64,000 nt of DNA, taken from assembly GCF_001425705.1 (NCBI RefSeq), contig NZ_LMDC01000001.1, positions 868,001 to 932,000 on the forward strand, written 5' to 3'. The notes beneath the pieces are model-generated. The model did no database searches, was not told the origin of the DNA, and worked only from the letters and a program-made list of their open reading frames with translations. This stretch comes from Pelomonas sp. Root1217. Lineage in GTDB: Bacteria > Pseudomonadota > Gammaproteobacteria > Burkholderiales > Burkholderiaceae_C. Positions 36,174 to 45,347 of this stretch are shown here, in pieces (the first letter of the stretch is position 1; the number at the start of each line of letters is the position of its first letter). Position numbers and translations under genes: made by a program.

Positions 36174-37853
36174 ATGGCAACTGCGACTTCCACGGCCGCG
36201 ACGCCGATGACCAAAGAGGAGAAGAAGGTCATCTTCGCCTCCTCGCTGGGCACGGTGTTCGAGTGGTACGACTTCTATCTCTACGGCTCGCTGGCGGCCG
36301 TCATCGCCAAGCAGTTCTTTGCCGGCCTGGATCCCAGCGCGGCCTTCATTGCCTCGCTGATGGCCTTTGCCGCCGGCTTCATCGTGCGCCCTTTCGGCGC
36401 ACTGGTGTTCGGCCGCCTCGGCGACATGATTGGCCGCAAGTACACCTTCCTGGTGACGATCTTGATCATGGGCCTGTCGACCTTCATCGTCGGCGTGCTG
36501 CCCACCTACGCGACCATCGGTGCCGCGGCGCCGGTCATTCTGGTCGGCCTGCGTCTGCTGCAGGGCCTGGCCCTCGGCGGTGAGTACGGCGGCGCCGCCA
36601 CCTACGTGGCCGAGCATGCCCCTCACGGCAAGCGTGGCGCCTACACCTCGTGGATCCAGACGACGGCGACGCTGGGCTTGTTCCTGTCGCTGATGGTCAT
36701 CCTCGGCGTGAAGAACTCGATGTCGGACAAGGACTTCGGCGAGTGGGGCTGGCGCATTCCCTTCATCGTCTCCATCCTGCTGCTGGGCATCTCGGTGTGG
36801 ATCCGGCTGTCGATGAACGAATCGCCCGCCTTCCAGAAGATGAAGGCTGAGGGCAAGACCTCCAAGGCGCCGCTGTCCGAATCCTTCGGCCAGTGGAAGA
36901 ACCTGAAGATCGTGCTGCTGGCTCTCTTCGGCCTGGTGGCCGGCCAGGGCGTGGTCTGGTATTCGGGCCAGTTCTACGCGCTGTTCTTCCTGACGTCGGT
37001 GCTCAAGGTGGACCTCACCTCGGCCAACATCTGGATCGCCATCTCGCTGCTGCTGGGCACGCCCTTCTTCGTCGTCTTCGGCACGCTGTCGGACAAGATC
37101 GGCCGCAAGCCAATCATCATGGCCGGCCTGTTGCTCGCCGCGCTGACCTATTTCCCGCTGTTCAAGGCACTGACCGCTGCGGCCAACCCCGACCTCGCCA
37201 AGGCCCAGGAGACCGCCAAGGTCACGCTGAGCACCAACATGGCCAGCTGCTCCTTCCAGGGCAGCCCGATTGCCCGTGAGGTGGACTTCACCAGTGCTTG
37301 TGATATCGCCAAGCGCGCACTGGCCGGCTCGTCCGCCAGTTCCGAGACCGTCGAGGCCGCAGCCGGCGCGCCGACCGTCGTGAAGGTCGGCGAGAAGGAA
37401 ATCGCCGTACCGACCGCCACCAAGCTGACCGAGCACAAGTTCGACGAAGCCAGCACCAAGGCCATCGCCGGCTTCAAGAAGGAACTGGGTGAGGCGATGA
37501 AGGCCGCCGGCTACCCGGCCAAGGCTGACATGGCCAAGGCCAATGTGCCGATGGTCATTGCCATCCTGTTCGTGCTGGTGCTGTACGTGACCATGGTCTA
37601 CGGCCCGATCGCGGCCATGCTGGTGGAGATGTTCCCGACCCGCATCCGCTACACGTCGATGAGCCTGCCGTACCACATCGGCAACGGCTGGTTCGGCGGC
37701 ATGCTGCCCTCCATCACCTTCGCGATGGTGGCGCAGAACGGCAACATCTATCACGGCCTCTGGTACCCCATCATCATCGCGGCGGCGACCTTCGTCATCG
37801 GCGTGCTGTTCGTGCGTGAGACCAAGGACGTGGACATCTACGCCCGCGACTGA
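36174..37853 (+). CDS. MFS transporter, metabolite:H+ symporter (MHS) family, with periplasmic insertion (559 aa)
   Basis: A 12-TM proton symporter of the ProP/ShiA type. The start is ATG 36174, with GGAG nine bases upstream. Family text is SLGTVFEWYDFYLYGSLAA, FGRLGDMIGRKYTFL and LQGLALGGEYGGAATYVAE. TM7-9 are visible at about 244-335. A segment of about 120 residues (335-457) then interrupts the periplasmic loop between TM9 and TM10. It contains two cysteines (C359 and C376) in a periplasmic setting. Such inserted members are known among proteobacterial MHS transporters. The substrate is unknown; organic acids or amino acids are typical for the family. Confidence 0.9.
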   Translation: MATATSTAATPMTKEEKKVIFASSLGTVFEWYDFYLYGSLAAVIAKQFFAGLDPSAAFIASLMAFAAGFIVRPFGALVFGRLGDMIGRKYTFLVTILIMGLSTFIVGVLPTYATIGAAAPVILVGLRLLQGLALGGEYGGAATYVAEHAPHGKRGAYTSWIQTTATLGLFLSLMVILGVKNSMSDKDFGEWGWRIPFIVSILLLGISVWIRLSMNESPAFQKMKAEGKTSKAPLSESFGQWKNLKIVLLALFGLVAGQGVVWYSGQFYALFFLTSVLKVDLTSANIWIAISLLLGTPFFVVFGTLSDKIGRKPIIMAGLLLAALTYFPLFKALTAAANPDLAKAQETAKVTLSTNMASCSFQGSPIAREVDFTSACDIAKRALAGSSASSETVEAAAGAPTVVKVGEKEIAVPTATKLTEHKFDEASTKAIAGFKKELGEAMKAAGYPAKADMAKANVPMVIAILFVLVLYVTMVYGPIAAMLVEMFPTRIRYTSMSLPYHIGNGWFGGMLPSITFAMVAQNGNIYHGLWYPIIIAAATFVIGVLFVRETKDVDIYARD

Positions 37854-37891
37854 TCATGTTTTTCCCGGGGAGTTCCCGGGATGTCTACACG

Positions 37892-37916
37892 AGGCCGGCT
37901 TCATGCCGGCCTTTTT
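37892..37916 (+). terminator. Intrinsic terminator after the MHS transporter
   Basis: An 8-bp perfect stem (AGGCCGGC at 37892-37899, GCCGGCCT at 37905-37912) with a 5-nt loop runs into TTTTTC. A second palindrome, CCCGGG-GAGTT-CCCGGG, lies just upstream at 37864-37880. The transporter is therefore insulated from the LacI regulator. Confidence 0.85.
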
Positions 37917-37970
37917 CGTTCTGGCTAGCCCTGCTTGTCGATGGCAGTCTGCCCTGCGACGATGCCGCTG

Positions 37971-39023
37971 ATGCCCAAGTCCAAAGACCCTTCTGACAGC
38001 AGCGCTGGCGAGCAACGTCGGCTGCAGATGGTCGACATCGCCCGCCTGGCCGGTGTGTCGGTGTCCACGGTGTCGCGGGCCTTGAATGGCAGCGAGCTCG
38101 TCAACGCCGAGACGCGCCAGCGCGTCGCCGAATTGGCCCGCTCGCTGAACTACTCGATCAACTTCGGCGCCCGCAACCTGCGGCTGCAGGAGAACAAGAC
38201 GGTGGCCGTCGTCGTGCCCTACGACGCCAAGTCCCGCCAGCACATCTCCGACCCCTTCTTCCTGTCCATCGTCGGCTCCATTGCCGACGCGCTGACCGAC
38301 CGTGGCTACGACATGCTGCTGTCGCGCGTCGACGCCGAGCGGCTGGACCTGGCCTCGCACTGGTTCGACTCCGGCAAGGCCATCGGCGTCGTCCTCATCG
38401 GCCAGTGGCGCCACCACGACCAGCTCAACGACATGGCCGCGCGCAAGCTCCCGCTGGTCGTCTGGGGCGGCGAGATGCCGCAGCAGCTCTATTGCAGCGT
38501 GGGTGGCGACAACGTGCTGGGCGGCACGCTGGCCGCGCGTCATCTGCTGCAACTGGGCCGGCGCCGCATCGCCTTCGTGGGCGACGCCAACCTGCCCGAG
38601 GTCTGGCTGCGCCGCCAGGGCTACGCCCAGGCGCTGCGCGAGGCGGGCCTGGACGTCGACCCTGCGCTGGAGCTGGCCGCGCCCTTCGAGCCCGGCGTGG
38701 CGACCGAAGTGCTGCGCGAGTTCTGTTCTGCACAGCGTGGCTTCGACGGCGTCGTGTGCTGCAGCGACGTGCTGGCGCTGCTGACCATCCAGGCCTTGCG
38801 CGCCGTTGGCCGCAGCGTGCCGGGCGATGTGGCCGTCACCGGCTACGACGACATGCCGTTGGCCGCCTACTGCGATCCGCCGCTGACCACTGTCCACCAA
38901 CCGGTGGCCGAGGCAGGTGCCGAGCTGGTGGAGGCGCTGCTGGGCCAGTTGCGTGGCGAACGCGCCGGGCCGCGCACGATGCCGGTCTACCTGACGCTGC
39001 GCGAGAGCGCTCCCAAAGCCTGA
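37971..39023 (+). CDS. LacI-family transcriptional regulator of the sucrose cluster (350 aa)
   Basis: A sugar-responsive repressor. The DNA-binding helix-turn-helix is MVDIARLAGVSVSTVSRAL, near residue 20, followed by the hinge NYSINFGARNL. The C-terminal ligand-binding domain resembles periplasmic sugar-binding proteins (FDGVVCCSDVLALLTIQAL and a closing DVAVTGYDDMP). Its position just upstream of the TonB receptor, fructokinase, transporter and sucrose phosphorylase makes it the probable regulator of that cluster. A perfect palindrome at 39156-39169 fits a LacI-type operator. The start is uncertain: ATGs at 37941, 37962 and 37971 are all in frame with no convincing ribosome site. I chose the third. 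Confidence 0.88.
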   Translation: MPKSKDPSDSSAGEQRRLQMVDIARLAGVSVSTVSRALNGSELVNAETRQRVAELARSLNYSINFGARNLRLQENKTVAVVVPYDAKSRQHISDPFFLSIVGSIADALTDRGYDMLLSRVDAERLDLASHWFDSGKAIGVVLIGQWRHHDQLNDMAARKLPLVVWGGEMPQQLYCSVGGDNVLGGTLAARHLLQLGRRRIAFVGDANLPEVWLRRQGYAQALREAGLDVDPALELAAPFEPGVATEVLREFCSAQRGFDGVVCCSDVLALLTIQALRAVGRSVPGDVAVTGYDDMPLAAYCDPPLTTVHQPVAEAGAELVEALLGQLRGERAGPRTMPVYLTLRESAPKA

Positions 39024-39100
39024 CGGCAGCGCCCTGACCGCGCGGCTGCGCCACCCGGCCAGTGCAGCCGTGGGCCTGATCATGGCTGCCTATCGGTTTC

Positions 39101-39112
39101 ATTCGATCGAAT
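39101..39112. promoter_or_regulatory. Second palindrome in the receptor promoter region
   Basis: ATTCGATCGAAT is a perfect 12-bp palindrome lying 55 bases upstream of the putative operator at 39156. It is not of LacI consensus centre type, but could be an auxiliary site or a different regulator's site. Confidence 0.35.
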
Positions 39113-39155
39113 ATCAGCACCCATGATGTTTGTCGAATACGTGTTTCTACTGAAA

Positions 39156-39169
39156 TGCAATCGATTGCA
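39156..39169. promoter_or_regulatory. LacI-family operator upstream of the TonB receptor
   Basis: TGCAATCGATTGCA is a perfect 14-bp palindrome with a central CG step. It matches the general LacI-family operator pattern TGnAAnCGnTTnCA at every fixed position. It lies 108 bases before the receptor start, in the gap after the divergent-like regulator gene. It probably controls the sucrose cluster. Confidence 0.65.
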
Positions 39170-39277
39170 AAACAAACGGTGGCGACGCAGAATGGCGGCA
39201 CGGATCGGCGCTCGACAGGGCGGCCAAGCCGCTTCGCCCCGCAGAGGGCGCTCAAACACCGACAACCAGGAGACTCC

Positions 39278-41605
39278 ATGCCCAGCCCCCATCCGACCGC
39301 CGCGCGGTCCAGCCGCCGCCCGTCTCTGCAACCGCTGTCCGCCGCTGTGGCCCTTGCGCTGCTGAGCGTGGCGGCGCATGGCCAACAAGCCGCCGCTGCC
39401 GCCGCTGCCGAGTCGGCCGACGGCCTCAAGCTTGACGCCGTCGTCGTCACCGGCACGTCGACGGCCAAGTCCAAGATGCGCTCCAGCGTGGCCATTTCGA
39501 CGATCGAGAGCGAAGGCGTCGCCGCCGTCACGGCCGCCAGTTCGACGGACCTGCTGCGCGGCGTGCCCGGCATCCGCGCCGAGGCCAGCGGTGGCGAGTC
39601 CAACGCCAACGTCGCCGTGCGCGGCATCCCGGTCTCGGCCGGCGGTGCGCGCTACATCCAGTTCCAGGAGGACGGCCTGCCCGTGCTGCAGTTCGGCGAC
39701 ATCGCCTTCGCCACGCCCGACACCTGGATGCGCGCCGACGCCGGCTTCGAGCGCCTGGAAGTCGTGCGCGGCGGCTCGGCCGCGCTGCTGGCCACCGGCG
39801 CACCTGGCGGCATCATCAACTTCATCGGCAAGACCGGCCAGGAGCCCGGTGGCAGCCTGCAGCTGACCAAGGGCCTGGACTTCGACCAGACCCGCGTCGA
39901 CTTCGGCTACGGCGGTCGCCTGGCGCCCAAGACGCGCTTCTTCGTCGGCGGCTTCTACCGCGTCGGTGACGGTGGCCGCAAGGGTGCCGACGGCACCGAG
40001 AACGGCGGCCAGGTGCGTGCCAACGTGACCTTCGAGCTGGAAGGCAAGAGCTTCGTGCGCTTCAGCCTCAAGCACCTGGACGATCACAGCCCGACCTTCA
40101 TGCCCACGCCGGTGAAGTACGTCAACGGCAGCATCCAGGAGATCCCAGGGCTTGACCCACGCCGCGCGGCCTTCTACGACGTCGCCTGGCCGCTGGACAA
40201 CACGCTGACAAACACCAACGGCCGCGCCACCAGCAACATCCGCGACGGCCTGTCCGCCCGCAGCGATGCCTTCGGCGCGGAGATGGACCTCGACGCCGGC
40301 GGCGGCTTTCGCCTGCAGAACAAGTTCTCGTGGAGCCGCAATTCGGGCCGCTTCATCGGCATCTTCCCGGGCGACGATGTCGCCGCCGCGCCGGCCGGCA
40401 CCACCTTGGCTACCGGCCCCGATGCCGGCGCGGCCTTCACGGGAACGAAGTTCACCGCCGTCGTCTTCAACACCAAGGTCGACAACGCCGGCCTGATGGC
40501 CAACGACCTGAAGTTCTCGCGTGACTTCGATCTCGGCGGCGCCGCCAAGCTCAGCGCCGTGGCTGGCCTCTACACCTCGGTGCAGCAGCTGGACCTGACA
40601 TGGAACTTCAACCAGTACTCGCTGTCGGCCAGCGGCGAGGGCGCGCGCGTGCTGAACGTGCCCGGCGTCGTCAACGGCTCGCCCGGCTTCGGCGGCTGCT
40701 GCAGCAATACGCAGGACAGCAAGTACACGACCAACGCACCCTACCTGGTGCTGAACTACGAGGCCGGCCCGCTGTCGGCCGACATCGGTGTGCGCCGCGA
40801 CAACCAGAAGGCCAGCGGCGCCTACTACCAATCCAACGCCGGCGTCAGCTACGACCTCACGAAGCCCAACGCCATCGATTACGACTTCGGCCGCACGTCC
40901 TACTCGCTGGGCGGCAACTACGCGTTGAGCAAGGACCTGTCCTTCTTCGCCCGCTACTCCGATGGTGCCGCCTACAACGCCGACCGCATCACCTTCTTCA
41001 ACAACCCCAACCTCGTCAACGGCAAGAGCCCGACCATCCCGACCAACAAGGTCAGGCAGGCGGAAGCCGGCGTGAAGATCCGCGGCAACGGCATGAGCCT
41101 GTTCGCCACGCTCTTCCACGCCAAGACCGACGAGGTCAACGTCGATGTGACGACCAACCCCATCGTCGCCAAGGCCAACAGCTACCGCAGCAATGGTCTG
41201 GAGCTGGAGGGCTCGGCCCGCTTCGGCGTGGTGAACGTGCTGGGTGGGCTGACTTACACCGACGCGAAGCAGGCCGACGGCCGGGCTCCCAAGCGCCAGG
41301 CCAAAGTCGTCTACCAGCTCACGCCCACGGTCAACCTGAGCGATGCGCTGACGTTCGGCGTCGGCATCGTCGGCACGACCAAGAGCCTGGACGACGGCCC
41401 GACCGGTGCACTGACGATCACGCTGCCGGCCTACACCGTCGTCAACGCGTTCGCCAGCTATGCGCTCACCGACCGCGCGACGCTTTCGCTGGCGGCCAAC
41501 AACCTCTTCAACGAACTGGCCTACACCGAGAGCAACGACGGCCGTGGCGCCGCGCGCGCCTACACGGGCCGCACGGTGAAGGCCTCCCTGCGCTACAGCT
41601 TCTGA
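39278..41605 (+). CDS. TonB-dependent receptor of the sucrose cluster (775 aa)
   Basis: An outer membrane barrel expected to import sucrose. The start is ATG 39278, with AGGAG at 39268-39272. The signal peptide continues to about residue 35 (AAVALALLSVAAHG-QQ). The plug begins LDAVVVTGTSTAKSKM and includes RGIPVSAGGARYIQFQEDG, VEVVRGG-type text (LEVVRGGSAALLATG) and GGIINFIGKTG. The barrel ends in a C-terminal aromatic residue (ASLRYSF), as needed for assembly. It is the first gene of receptor - fructokinase - transporter - sucrose phosphorylase. The long minus-strand open frame across it is a shadow. Sucrose as ligand follows from its neighbours. Confidence 0.92.
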   Translation: MPSPHPTAARSSRRPSLQPLSAAVALALLSVAAHGQQAAAAAAAESADGLKLDAVVVTGTSTAKSKMRSSVAISTIESEGVAAVTAASSTDLLRGVPGIRAEASGGESNANVAVRGIPVSAGGARYIQFQEDGLPVLQFGDIAFATPDTWMRADAGFERLEVVRGGSAALLATGAPGGIINFIGKTGQEPGGSLQLTKGLDFDQTRVDFGYGGRLAPKTRFFVGGFYRVGDGGRKGADGTENGGQVRANVTFELEGKSFVRFSLKHLDDHSPTFMPTPVKYVNGSIQEIPGLDPRRAAFYDVAWPLDNTLTNTNGRATSNIRDGLSARSDAFGAEMDLDAGGGFRLQNKFSWSRNSGRFIGIFPGDDVAAAPAGTTLATGPDAGAAFTGTKFTAVVFNTKVDNAGLMANDLKFSRDFDLGGAAKLSAVAGLYTSVQQLDLTWNFNQYSLSASGEGARVLNVPGVVNGSPGFGGCCSNTQDSKYTTNAPYLVLNYEAGPLSADIGVRRDNQKASGAYYQSNAGVSYDLTKPNAIDYDFGRTSYSLGGNYALSKDLSFFARYSDGAAYNADRITFFNNPNLVNGKSPTIPTNKVRQAEAGVKIRGNGMSLFATLFHAKTDEVNVDVTTNPIVAKANSYRSNGLELEGSARFGVVNVLGGLTYTDAKQADGRAPKRQAKVVYQLTPTVNLSDALTFGVGIVGTTKSLDDGPTGALTITLPAYTVVNAFASYALTDRATLSLAANNLFNELAYTESNDGRGAARAYTGRTVKASLRYSF

Positions 41606-41610
41606 GCGCG

Positions 41611-42501
41611 ATGAGTCCCATCCTGGTCCTGGGCGAGGCCCTTGTGGACGAGTTCCACGACGGCCCGGTCGCCGGTGGCGCGCCGTTCAACGTGGCGCGC
41701 TCTCTGGCCGCGTTGGATGTGCCGGTGCGATTCGTCAGTCGCATCGGTGCCGATGACGCGGCGGGCCGCCTCGCGCTGGAAAGTGCAGCGCGCTACGGCC
41801 TCGCCGTCGACGGCATCCAGCGCGATGCGACCCGCGCGACTGGGCGCGTCAGCGTGCATGAGGATGCGGGCGGCGACCACCGCTTCGAGATCCATGCCGA
41901 TGCGGCCTGGGACCATCTCGAAGCGCCGGCCATCGGCGACGCCGGCATCGTCTACTTCGGCAGCCTGGCCCAGCGCCACGCGGTCTCGCGCGCAGCCATC
42001 CGCGCCACGGTCAAGCGCATGGCCGGCCCGCGACTGCTCGACCTCAACCTGCGCCCCGGCACCGACACGCCCGAACTGGCTGCCGAGTCCCTGATGCTGG
42101 CCGACTGGGTCAAGCTCAACGAGGACGAACTGGGATGCCTCCTCGCCTGGTTCGAGCCCACGCTGCCGGCGCTGATGGCCCGCTTCGCGCTGCAGGGCCT
42201 GGTGCTGACACGCGGCGCCGCCGGCTACACGCTGCACGGCGAGCAGGGCAGCGTGCTCACGGCAGGGGAGGGCACGGCCCAGCCGGCTTTCGTGGACAGC
42301 GTCGGCGCCGGCGATGGTTTTACGGCGATGCTGCTGGCCGGGCTGTCGCTGGGTCGTGACCTGGGTGCGACCCTGCACCTGGCCAACCGCTACGCCGCGA
42401 TGATCTGCGGTGTGCGCGGCCCGCTGCCTGTTGACCCCGCGGTGCTGGCCCCCTGGCGCGAGGCCTTGCATGCGCTGCCCGCGGAGGATGCGCCGTCATG
42501 A
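41611..42501 (+). CDS. Fructokinase, PfkB family (296 aa)
   Basis: A PfkB-type sugar kinase, ATP plus fructose to fructose-6-phosphate in the cytoplasm. The start is ATG 41611, six bases after the receptor stop. The second PfkB signature DSVGAGDGFTAMLLAG has its catalytic base at D235. The first signature is present as the GG-rich AGGAPFNVARSLAAL. Length is normal for fructokinases (about 300). The role is set by the cluster: sucrose phosphorylase next door releases fructose. Its stop overlaps the transporter gene start (ATGA). Confidence 0.9.
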   Translation: MSPILVLGEALVDEFHDGPVAGGAPFNVARSLAALDVPVRFVSRIGADDAAGRLALESAARYGLAVDGIQRDATRATGRVSVHEDAGGDHRFEIHADAAWDHLEAPAIGDAGIVYFGSLAQRHAVSRAAIRATVKRMAGPRLLDLNLRPGTDTPELAAESLMLADWVKLNEDELGCLLAWFEPTLPALMARFALQGLVLTRGAAGYTLHGEQGSVLTAGEGTAQPAFVDSVGAGDGFTAMLLAGLSLGRDLGATLHLANRYAAMICGVRGPLPVDPAVLAPWREALHALPAEDAPS

Positions 42502-43799
42502 ACAAGCCCCACCTGTCGATCTCGCAGATCGTGAACATGAATGTCGGCTTCCTCGGCATCCAGTTCAGCTTCGGCCTGCAGCAGGCCAACATGAGCCCGA
42601 TCTACCAGATGCTGGGCGCCGACGGCAAAAGCCTGCCCTACCTCTGGCTGGCCGGCCCCATCACCGGCCTGCTGGTGCAGCCCCTCATCGGTGCCATGAG
42701 CGACCGCACGACCCACCGCCTGGGCCGGCGCACGCCTTATTTCCTGATCGGCGCGCTGATCTGCTCGCTGGGTCTGCTGGCCATGCCCTTCAGCCCTGCG
42801 CTGTGGTTCGCGGCCGGGCTGCTGTGGATTCTGGACGCGGCCAACAACGTGACGATGGAGCCCTACCGTGCTTACGTCAGCGACCGCTTGCGCGAGGAGC
42901 AGCACGCCAGCGGCTTCCTCACGCAGGCCTCGTTCACGGGCCTGGCGCAGACGCTGGCCTACCTCACGCCCAGCCTGCTCGTGGCCTTGGGCATGAACAA
43001 GGATGCGCTGGGCGGCAACGGCATCCCGGTCGTCACGACGCTGGCTTTCGTCATCGGCGCGCTGTTGTCATTCACAACGGTGTGGTGGTCGGTGCGCCGG
43101 GTGCCGGAGCTGCCGTTGCCGGTTGAAGAGATCGCCCGCCTGCGCGCGCTGCCCCATGGCCTGGTCGCGACGCTGGCCGAAATCTGGGCTGCGCTGCGCG
43201 ACATGCCCGCCACGATGCGGCGGCTGTGGTGGATGGCGCTGTTCCAGTGGTACGGAATGATGTGCTACTGGATCTACATCGTGCCCACGCTGGCGGCCAC
43301 GATGTTCGGCACCGACGATCCGCACAGTGCCGGCTTTCGCGATGCGGCGCTGCTCAATGGCCAGGTCGGTGGCTTCTACAACGCCGTCGCCTTCGTCGCC
43401 GCCTTCGCGATGGTGCCGTTCACCAAACGCCTTGGCGCGAAATGGGTGCACGCCTTCGCGCTCGCCTGTGCAGCGGCAGGCATGTGGTGGTTGCCCGGCA
43501 TCCATGACAAGACCTGGCTCTTCCTGCCCATGGTGGGCATCGGCCTGGCCTGGGGTTCCATCATGGGCAACCCCTATGTGCTGCTCGCCGGCAGCATCCC
43601 GCCCGAGCGCGCCGGTGTCTACATGGGCATCTTCAACATGTTCATCGTCATTCCCATGCTGATTCAGGCGGTGACCCTGCCCCTGTTCTACGACGGTCTG
43701 CTGGGCGGCCGGCCCGAGAACGTCATCCGCCTCGCCGGCGTGCTGCTGGCGCTTGCCGCGCTGTGCGTGCTGGCGGTCAAAAGTCCCAAGTCCCCATGA
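42498..43799 (+). CDS. MFS/GPH-type sugar transporter, probable sucrose symporter (433 aa)
   Basis: A 12-TM inner membrane transporter. The N-terminal [19 protein letters not shown] and the loop [18 protein letters not shown] (RxGRR pattern) resemble the SUT/GPH sucrose transporters and the SuxC-type carriers of Xanthomonas. The segment [18 protein letters not shown] is also conserved there. It starts inside the fructokinase stop and ends inside the sucrose phosphorylase start, so the four downstream genes of the locus are one translational unit. Substrate: sucrose, inferred from neighbours and family. Confidence 0.88.
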   Translation: MNKPHLSISQIVNMNVGFLGIQFSFGLQQANMSPIYQMLGADGKSLPYLWLAGPITGLLVQPLIGAMSDRTTHRLGRRTPYFLIGALICSLGLLAMPFSPALWFAAGLLWILDAANNVTMEPYRAYVSDRLREEQHASGFLTQASFTGLAQTLAYLTPSLLVALGMNKDALGGNGIPVVTTLAFVIGALLSFTTVWWSVRRVPELPLPVEEIARLRALPHGLVATLAEIWAALRDMPATMRRLWWMALFQWYGMMCYWIYIVPTLAATMFGTDDPHSAGFRDAALLNGQVGGFYNAVAFVAAFAMVPFTKRLGAKWVHAFALACAAAGMWWLPGIHDKTWLFLPMVGIGLAWGSIMGNPYVLLAGSIPPERAGVYMGIFNMFIVIPMLIQAVTLPLFYDGLLGGRPENVIRLAGVLLALAALCVLAVKSPKSP

Positions 43800-45292
43800 A
43801 GAACCAAGTCCAGCTCATCACCTATGTCGACCGCCTGGGCGGCCAGCGCGACGGCGCCGACCTGGCACGTCTGCGCAAGCTGCTCTGCGAGCAAGGCTCG
43901 CCGCTGCACGGCGTGTTCGGTGGCGTGCACCTGCTGCCGTTCTTCCATGCCATCGATGGCGCCGACGCCGGCTTCGACCCCGTCGACCACACGCAGGTCG
44001 ACCCGCGCCTGGGAACCTGGGATGACATCGAGGCGCTGACCGAGGACCTGGACGTGATGGCCGACGTCATCGTCAACCACATGTCCAGCGAGTCGCCGCA
44101 GTTCCTCGATTACGCCGAGAAGGGCGAGGCCTCGGCCTACGCGGGCCTGTTCCTGACGCTGGACGCGGTGTTCCCGAACGGTGCCTCCGAGCAGGATCTG
44201 TTGGCCATCTACCGCCCGCGGCCGGGCCTGCCGTTGACGCCTGTGACGCTCAAGAACGGCGAGCGGCGCATCCTGTGGACGACCTTCACCGCCGCGCAGA
44301 TCGACATCGCCGTGCGTCACCCCCAGGGCCGCGCCTATCTCGCCGGCATCCTGCGCACCTTCGCCGGCAACGGCATCCGCATGGTGCGGCTGGACGCCGT
44401 CGGCTACGCCATCAAGAAGGCCGGCGGCAGCTGCTTCATGATGGCCGAGACCTTCGACTTCATCGCCGAGTTTGCGGGCGAAGCGAGGGCGCTGGGCATC
44501 GAGGTGCTCGTCGAGATACACGCCTATCACCGGCGCCAGATCGAGATCGCGGCCAAGGTCGACTGGGTCTATGACTTCGCGCTGCCGCCGCTGATGTTGC
44601 ACGCCTTCAACTTCCACACCGCAGCGGCGTTGAAGCGCTGGATTGAGATCCGTCCGACCAACGCGCTGACGGTGCTCGACACCCACGACGGCATCGGCAT
44701 CATCGACATCGGTGCTGACACCAGCGACCGCGCGGCCCACCCCGGCCTCGTGCCGCCGGCGGAGCTGGACGCGCTGGTGGAGCGCATCCACACGGCCAGC
44801 GGCGGCGAGAGCCGGTGCGCCACCGGGGCTGCGGCCAGCAACCTCGACCTTTACCAGGTCAACTGCAGCTTCTTCGACGCGATGGGCCGCGACGAGACGG
44901 CCTACCTGCTGGCCCGCGCCCTCCAGTTCTTCCTGCCCGGCGTGCCGCAGGTCTATTACGTCGGTCTGCTGGCCGGCCACAACGACATGGCCCTGCTGGC
45001 ACGCACGCAGGTCGGCCGCGACATCAACCGCCATCACTACAGCGAAGGCGAGATCGCCAGCGACTGCGAGCGCCCCGTCGTGCGCCGGCTCATCGAGTTG
45101 ATCAGGCTGCGCAACCGCCACTCGGCGTTCAGTGGCGAGTTCCGCGTCGAGCCCAGTGGCGATGACGAGTTGCACATGCGCTGGCAGCGCCACGGCGAGT
45201 GGGCGGCGCTGCGGGTCAACTTCCACGACCTCACCCACGAGTTGAGCTACAGCGGCGAGGGTGGTGGCCGGGAGACCTTCGCCTTCAGTTGA
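43796..45292 (+). CDS. Sucrose phosphorylase, GH13 subfamily 18 (498 aa)
   Basis: Catalyses sucrose plus phosphate to alpha-D-glucose-1-phosphate plus fructose. The start is ATG 43796 ([16 protein letters not shown]), which is nearly identical to the start of the Bifidobacterium enzyme. The signature stretch DGADAGFDPVDHTQVD follows. Catalytic residues by family alignment are nucleophile D200 in RLDAVGY, acid/base E240 in VEIHAYH and transition-state stabiliser D298 in LDTHDGIGIIDIG. FLPGVPQVYYVGLLAG is the usual C-terminal barrel text. Length matches. The phosphorylase saves one ATP compared with hydrolysis, and the released fructose is taken by the kinase upstream. Confidence 0.95.
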   Translation: MKNQVQLITYVDRLGGQRDGADLARLRKLLCEQGSPLHGVFGGVHLLPFFHAIDGADAGFDPVDHTQVDPRLGTWDDIEALTEDLDVMADVIVNHMSSESPQFLDYAEKGEASAYAGLFLTLDAVFPNGASEQDLLAIYRPRPGLPLTPVTLKNGERRILWTTFTAAQIDIAVRHPQGRAYLAGILRTFAGNGIRMVRLDAVGYAIKKAGGSCFMMAETFDFIAEFAGEARALGIEVLVEIHAYHRRQIEIAAKVDWVYDFALPPLMLHAFNFHTAAALKRWIEIRPTNALTVLDTHDGIGIIDIGADTSDRAAHPGLVPPAELDALVERIHTASGGESRCATGAAASNLDLYQVNCSFFDAMGRDETAYLLARALQFFLPGVPQVYYVGLLAGHNDMALLARTQVGRDINRHHYSEGEIASDCERPVVRRLIELIRLRNRHSAFSGEFRVEPSGDDELHMRWQRHGEWAALRVNFHDLTHELSYSGEGGGRETFAFS

Positions 45293-45347
45293 GCGTCAGC
45301 CTCGGCCGCCAGAATGCGCCGCAGTACAAAACCTGTGGAGACTGAGC

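Noticed and set aside
39080-41119. A 679-codon minus-strand open frame opposite the sucrose TonB receptor
   Set aside because: It is the antisense shadow of the receptor gene in GC-rich sequence; the translation is low-complexity and has no family motif, while the plus-strand frame has a signal peptide, plug and barrel.
40600-42501. A single 633-codon frame joining the receptor end to the fructokinase
   Set aside because: The first 337 codons are out-of-frame receptor sequence; the true fructokinase starts at ATG 41611 after the receptor stop.
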